Assembly (NCBI RefSeq): GCF_003470665.1
Contig: NZ_QRJZ01000002.1
Span: forward strand, 178,911 to 197,326
Direction of reading: 5' to 3'
DNA from: Collinsella sp. AM17-1
GTDB taxonomy: Bacteria > Actinomycetota > Coriobacteriia > Coriobacteriales > Coriobacteriaceae
DNA length: 18,416 bases
Positions 16,077 to 18,416 of the stretch are shown piece after piece. The notes beneath the pieces were generated by a model. It was not told the DNA's origin. It searched no databases and saw only the letters and a program-made list of their open reading frames with translations. Every line of letters begins with the position of its first letter. Position 1 is the stretch's first letter. The position numbers and the translations under genes are program-made.

Positions 16077-17272
16077 ATTCAATGCAACTTGAGGGAAAAA
16101 CGATCCTGCTGGGCATTACCGGCGGGATCGCCGCCTATAAGTCGTGCAATATCGTGCGCCTGCTGCAAAAGCGCGGCGCACGCGTCAAGGTCGTTATGAG
16201 CGAGCATGCCACGGAGTTTGTGGGCCCGCTCACCTTCCGTGCGCTCACGGGCGAGCCGGTCGCGGTTGGACTATTCGACAACCCGTCTGACCCCATCCAC
16301 CATATTTCGCTGGCGCAGGAGCCCGATCTGGTAGTAGTGGCGCCCGCGACGGCCAATATCATCGCCAAGATGGCCAACGGCATCGCCGACGACCTCATCT
16401 CCACCACGCTGCTGGCAACGCCGCGACCCGTCGTGATCGCGCCGGCCATGAACAGCGGCATGTGGAAAGCGCCGGCGACGCAGGCCAACATGGCCACGCT
16501 GCGCGACCGCGGCGTGCATGTGGTGGGTCCGGGCAGTGGCTACCTTGCCTGCGGCGACGTGGATACGGGACGCATGAGCGAGCCCGAGGACATCGTCCGC
16601 GCCGTCTGCGAGGTGCTCAACCCCGTGCCGCAGGACCTGGCAGGCAAGCACATCGTGATTACCGCCGGCCCCACGCACGAGCCGATCGACCCCGTGCGCT
16701 TCATTGGCAACCGCTCTTCGGGCAAGATGGGTATCGCTCTGGCGGGAGAGGCCGCGCGCCGCGGTGCCACCGTTACGCTCGTGCTGGGACCGACATCGCT
16801 CGATGTTCCCCGCGGTGTGGAGTGCGTACGCGTGCAGACCGCCGCAGAGATGCTCCAGGCGGCCCTGAGCGCCTTCCAGACGGCCGATGCGGCAATTTGT
16901 GCGGCCGCCGTCGCCGACTACACACCCGCCGCTCCTGCCGACCACAAGCTCAAAAAGTCCAACGAACGCTTGAATCGCATCGAACTGGTCGAAACCTTCG
17001 ATATCTTGGCCGAGCTCTCGCGCCAGAAGGGGGAGCGGTGCGTGATCGGCTTTGCGGCCGAGACCGATAACGTCCTGGAGTACGCACAGCGAAAGCTCGA
17101 CCGCAAGGGTTGCGATGCCATTATCGCCAACGATGTCTCACGCGCCGATTCGGGCTTTGGAACCGATACCAACAAGGCCTGGATTGTGAGCACAACGGGT
17201 ACGCAAGAACTTCCCGTTCTAACAAAACCCCAGCTCGCAGATACAATTTTGGACTTGCTTCAAAATTTGTAA
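16058..17272 (+). CDS. coaBC: Bifunctional CoA biosynthesis protein CoaBC
   Basis: A 404-residue fusion for two steps of coenzyme A synthesis: 4'-phosphopantothenoylcysteine synthetase (CoaB, C-terminal) and decarboxylase (CoaC, N-terminal, FMN-dependent). CoaC has GITGGIAAYK, the catalytic His in HHISLA (H82), PAMNSGMW and the active-site C165 in GYLACGD. CoaB begins near 198 with ITAGPTHEPIDPVRFIGNRSSG, then AAVADY and KLKK. ATG 16058 overlaps the previous stop (ATGA) with AAGGAAG eight bases upstream. M9 at 16082 is an alternative start nearer the conserved core. No terminator is seen after the stop, so transcripts may read through the tRNA-Pro gene to its terminator. Confidence 0.96.
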   Translation: MTAAPNNSMQLEGKTILLGITGGIAAYKSCNIVRLLQKRGARVKVVMSEHATEFVGPLTFRALTGEPVAVGLFDNPSDPIHHISLAQEPDLVVVAPATANIIAKMANGIADDLISTTLLATPRPVVIAPAMNSGMWKAPATQANMATLRDRGVHVVGPGSGYLACGDVDTGRMSEPEDIVRAVCEVLNPVPQDLAGKHIVITAGPTHEPIDPVRFIGNRSSGKMGIALAGEAARRGATVTLVLGPTSLDVPRGVECVRVQTAAEMLQAALSAFQTADAAICAAAVADYTPAAPADHKLKKSNERLNRIELVETFDILAELSRQKGERCVIGFAAETDNVLEYAQRKLDRKGCDAIIANDVSRADSGFGTDTNKAWIVSTTGTQELPVLTKPQLADTILDLLQNL

Positions 17273-17280
17273 AAAAGTTC

Positions 17281-17310
17281 TTGCACAAGTCTAAAGTTTC
17301 GGGTTAATAT
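17281..17310 (+). promoter_or_regulatory. Promoter of tRNA-Pro with A/T-rich upstream tract
   Basis: TTGCAC (17281-17286) and TAATAT (17305-17310) are 18 bases apart. The preceding A/T-rich stretch at 17261-17280 could act as an UP element, and a C-rich stretch (CTCCC) follows the -10, as in stable-RNA promoters. The leader folds a small hairpin TGTTGC/GCAACA (17317-17322 with 17336-17341) before the tRNA. Confidence 0.72.
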
Positions 17311-17352
17311 ACTCCCTGTTGCGAGCGAGAGCAGAGCAACAAACAAAAGCTT

Positions 17353-17429
<77 letters not shown>

Positions 17430-17438
17430 GAAGTTTGC

Positions 17439-17468
17439 AGGTCAGGCACCTAGTGCCTGACCTTTTTT
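17439..17468 (+). terminator. Strong Rho-independent terminator after tRNA-Pro
   Basis: An 11-bp perfect stem (17439-17449 paired with 17453-17463) closes a CTA loop and runs into six T residues at 17463-17468. It begins ten bases after the tRNA and is probably also the end of the long upstream operon. Confidence 0.95.
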
Positions 17469-17471
17469 GTT

Positions 17472-17501
17472 TTAAGCAATTGCTTAATTTTGATTAATCA
17501 A
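17472..17501. promoter_or_regulatory. Two adjacent perfect palindromes, operator candidates
   Basis: TTAAGCAATTGCTTAA (17472-17487) is a perfect 16-bp palindrome, and TTGATTAATCAA (17490-17501) a perfect 12-bp palindrome two bases later. Their centres are 16 bases apart. Both could bind dimeric regulators, but no promoter or start codon lies within usual range, so the regulated gene is unknown. A/T-rich DNA raises the chance rate of such sites. Confidence 0.4.
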
Positions 17502-17631
17502 CAGGGTGCCAAAAATCTACCTGCGCGATAATCGCCTTTTGCGGCTGCTTGCGCGTTTTGCACACGCTTGAGCCGATTTATTAACGCGATATGAATCTAC
17601 ATACGCGTAGCTGGTATGCAGCCGAGTACAG

Positions 17632-17699
17632 GCTGTATTTATCGCGGCGATTAACACAGATATAGCGACTATAACGGACAAGCGTGTCGCTGTATTTAT
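17632..17699. repeat. Direct repeat GCTGTATTTAT, two copies
   Basis: The 11-base word occurs at 17632-17642 and again at 17689-17699, 57 bases apart. An exact 11-mer repeat within such a short span is unlikely by chance in mixed-composition DNA but not impossible. The bases between include TATAGCGACTATA (17661-17673), another small inverted repeat. Confidence 0.5.
17634..17658. promoter_or_regulatory. 25-bp imperfect palindrome, operator candidate
   Basis: Centred on G17646, ten of twelve position pairs are complementary, including an ATCGC/GCGAT core and TGT/ACA ends. This symmetry is typical in size of a binding site for a dimeric repressor. It overlaps the first copy of an 11-base direct repeat. 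No target gene can be named. Confidence 0.4.
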
Positions 17700-17709
17700 T
17701 CCAGTAGTT

Positions 17710-17730
17710 CACTTGATCGGTGGACAAGTG
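17710..17730. repeat. Inverted repeat CACTTG/CAAGTG
   Basis: CACTTG (17710-17715) and CAAGTG (17725-17730) are exact complements around a 9-base loop. No T-tract follows on either side, so it does not look like a terminator. Confidence 0.35.
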
Positions 17731-17947
17731 GGCTGTTGCAACGAAACGCCAAGCAGGATGGGCTCTATACGAGGACGCCGCAGGGTAATGGCGGGGGAGT
17801 GCGGCGGGCGCTCTGAGAGCCGCTGTGTGACCCCATGTCTCCTTAACTCGATAATTTGTGTTTCAAGCCACGAATCGGTCGAGCAATTGCCAAAAGAACG
17901 GCCCATGCAGGATTGCACGAGCCTTACATCAGATCAAATTTGAGCTA

Positions 17948-18037
17948 GAAGCACCAAGCGGGGCAGACGCAACACCATCTCGTCGCGGCCTCGGCGAGCG
18001 ACATATCGCAGTCGAGGTAGACATCGAGGAAGTCGTC
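17948..18037 (-). pseudogene. Possible PucR-type helix-turn-helix remnant
   Basis: Read on the minus strand, this stretch encodes DDFLDVYLDCDMSLAEAATR and then nine or so Cys/Trp-rich residues before a stop at 17945-17947. The first part resembles the C-terminal helix-turn-helix of PucR/CdaR regulators (pattern L..yLdcn.s..eAA.rL.vH.nT), but the expected VHRNT segment and everything after it are absent. It directly follows the histidine kinase stop codon and keeps that gene's high G/C before composition falls. The resemblance is from memory and short, so coincidence is possible. Confidence 0.22.
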
Positions 18038-18416
18038 AGATCCCGCACAGGGGGACCGCGATGGTGACCACCGCGCCGCCCGAGGGGCTGTTGGCGAGCG
18101 AGACGGAGCCCCCGTGGGCGCTCGCGGCCTCGGAGGCGACATGGAGGCCGAGCCCGTAGTGGCGGCCTCCGTCGCGCGAGGAGCGGGACGAGTCGTCTGT
18201 GAAGAGGCGCTCGCAGCCGCGTTCGAGGGCGGCGGGAGAGAAGCCCGGTCCGTCGTCGGCCACCTCGATGACGAGGTGTCCGCCCGCGACGTCGCAGGAG
18301 ACCGCCACGCGCGAGCGCGCGTGCTCGGCGGCGTTGGCCACGAGGTTCGCGGCGGCTCGCGCCAGGGCGGTTCGGTCGAGCGGGGCCTCGGGCGCGCCCG
18401 CGACAGCGGGGCCCGT
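18036..18416 (-). CDS. Sensor histidine kinase, C-terminal part (runs off window)
   Basis: The frame is open from the window edge to a stop at 18036-18038, giving 126 residues of the ATP-binding (HATPase_c) domain of a two-component sensor kinase. The N box appears as AAANLVANAAEHARSR, the G1 box as DDGPGF, the G2 box as HYGLGLHVASEAASAHGG, and the domain ends with the usual GAVVTIAVPL strand. The GTG at 18341 lies within the N box and is not a real start; the sensor, dimerisation and phospho-acceptor parts lie beyond the window. It is opposite in direction to all other genes. The last 56 bases contain 47 G/C by my count, well above the upstream operon, suggesting a different origin or strong codon bias. 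A response regulator is likely upstream of it. Confidence 0.88.
   Translation of the reverse strand, partial: TGPAVAGAPEAPLDRTALARAAANLVANAAEHARSRVAVSCDVAGGHLVIEVADDGPGFSPAALERGCERLFTDDSSRSSRDGGRHYGLGLHVASEAASAHGGSVSLANSPSGGAVVTIAVPLCGI

Larger units (their letters stand above)
17464..17944. other. AT-richer spacer without a convincing gene
   Basis: About 480 bases after the tRNA-Pro terminator hold no reading frame with a credible start, ribosome site and coding character on either strand. In the 60 bases from 17581 I count 27 G/C, against 41 of 60 in a typical stretch of der (9661-9720). The left half is dense in short palindromes, listed separately. The right half (17745-17940) is of intermediate composition and shows only a GCTCTGAGAGC palindrome at 17810-17820. 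I see no tRNA-end duplication that would mark an integration site. Confidence 0.6.

Noticed and set aside
17490..17501. FNR-type box TTGAT...ATCAA
   Set aside because: The half-sites are separated by two bases, not the four of the FNR/CRP consensus, so it is reported only as a palindrome.
17591..17665. 24-codon frame starting ATGAATCTACATACG in the palindrome-rich spacer
   Set aside because: No Shine-Dalgarno before the ATG and no attenuator or downstream gene to regulate.
17713..17943. 76-codon plus-strand frame in the spacer after tRNA-Pro, and a minus-strand frame at 17709-17918
   Set aside because: No credible ribosome site, and an unusual Cys/Ser/Arg-rich composition without recognisable domains. 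I do not count either as a gene.

Overview
The window looks like chromosomal DNA from a high-GC actinobacterium of the class Coriobacteriia, most likely Collinsella or a close relative. This is an inference from gene order, strong G/C preference at third codon positions and protein character; no database was searched. Nearly all of it is one co-directional (+ strand) housekeeping block bounded by two tRNA genes, with genes spaced 0-70 bases apart or overlapping by 4-14 bases.

Layout: tRNA-Ala(GGC) with its own promoter and terminator (4-161); an ABC-F ATPase, a small uncharacterised membrane protein and an M50 metalloprotease (193-3202); scpA-scpB-rluB, chromosome condensation plus rRNA pseudouridylation (3287-5791); cmk-plsC-ispH-DUF512 radical SAM-der-plsY-gpsA (5858-12658); rpe (12677-13348); a cysteine desulfurase, a NIF3-family metal protein, a coiled-coil zinc-ribbon protein and coaBC (13355-17272); tRNA-Pro(GGG) with promoter and terminator (17281-17468).

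The central genes fit together. GpsA makes glycerol-3-phosphate, PlsY and PlsC acylate it in turn to phosphatidic acid, Cmk supplies CDP towards the CTP used for CDP-diacylglycerol, IspH supplies isoprenoid precursors, and Der matures 50S ribosomal subunits. Start codons sit inside or next to the preceding stop in many places, which suggests translational coupling. Only one weak internal promoter candidate (before scpA) was seen.

After the tRNA-Pro terminator the character changes sharply. About 480 bases without a convincing gene are AT-richer and full of short palindromes (17472-17730). Then comes extremely GC-rich DNA carrying the C-terminal end of a sensor histidine kinase on the opposite strand, running off the window, with a possible PucR-type helix-turn-helix remnant after its stop codon. 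This right edge is the only accessory-looking part. I found no CRISPR array, transposase, phage gene or recognisable defence system. The items most worth a second look are the palindrome-rich spacer, the small membrane protein, the degenerate zinc ribbon, the PlsC with HX4E instead of HX4D, and the uncharacterised PDZ-radical SAM-DUF512 protein.
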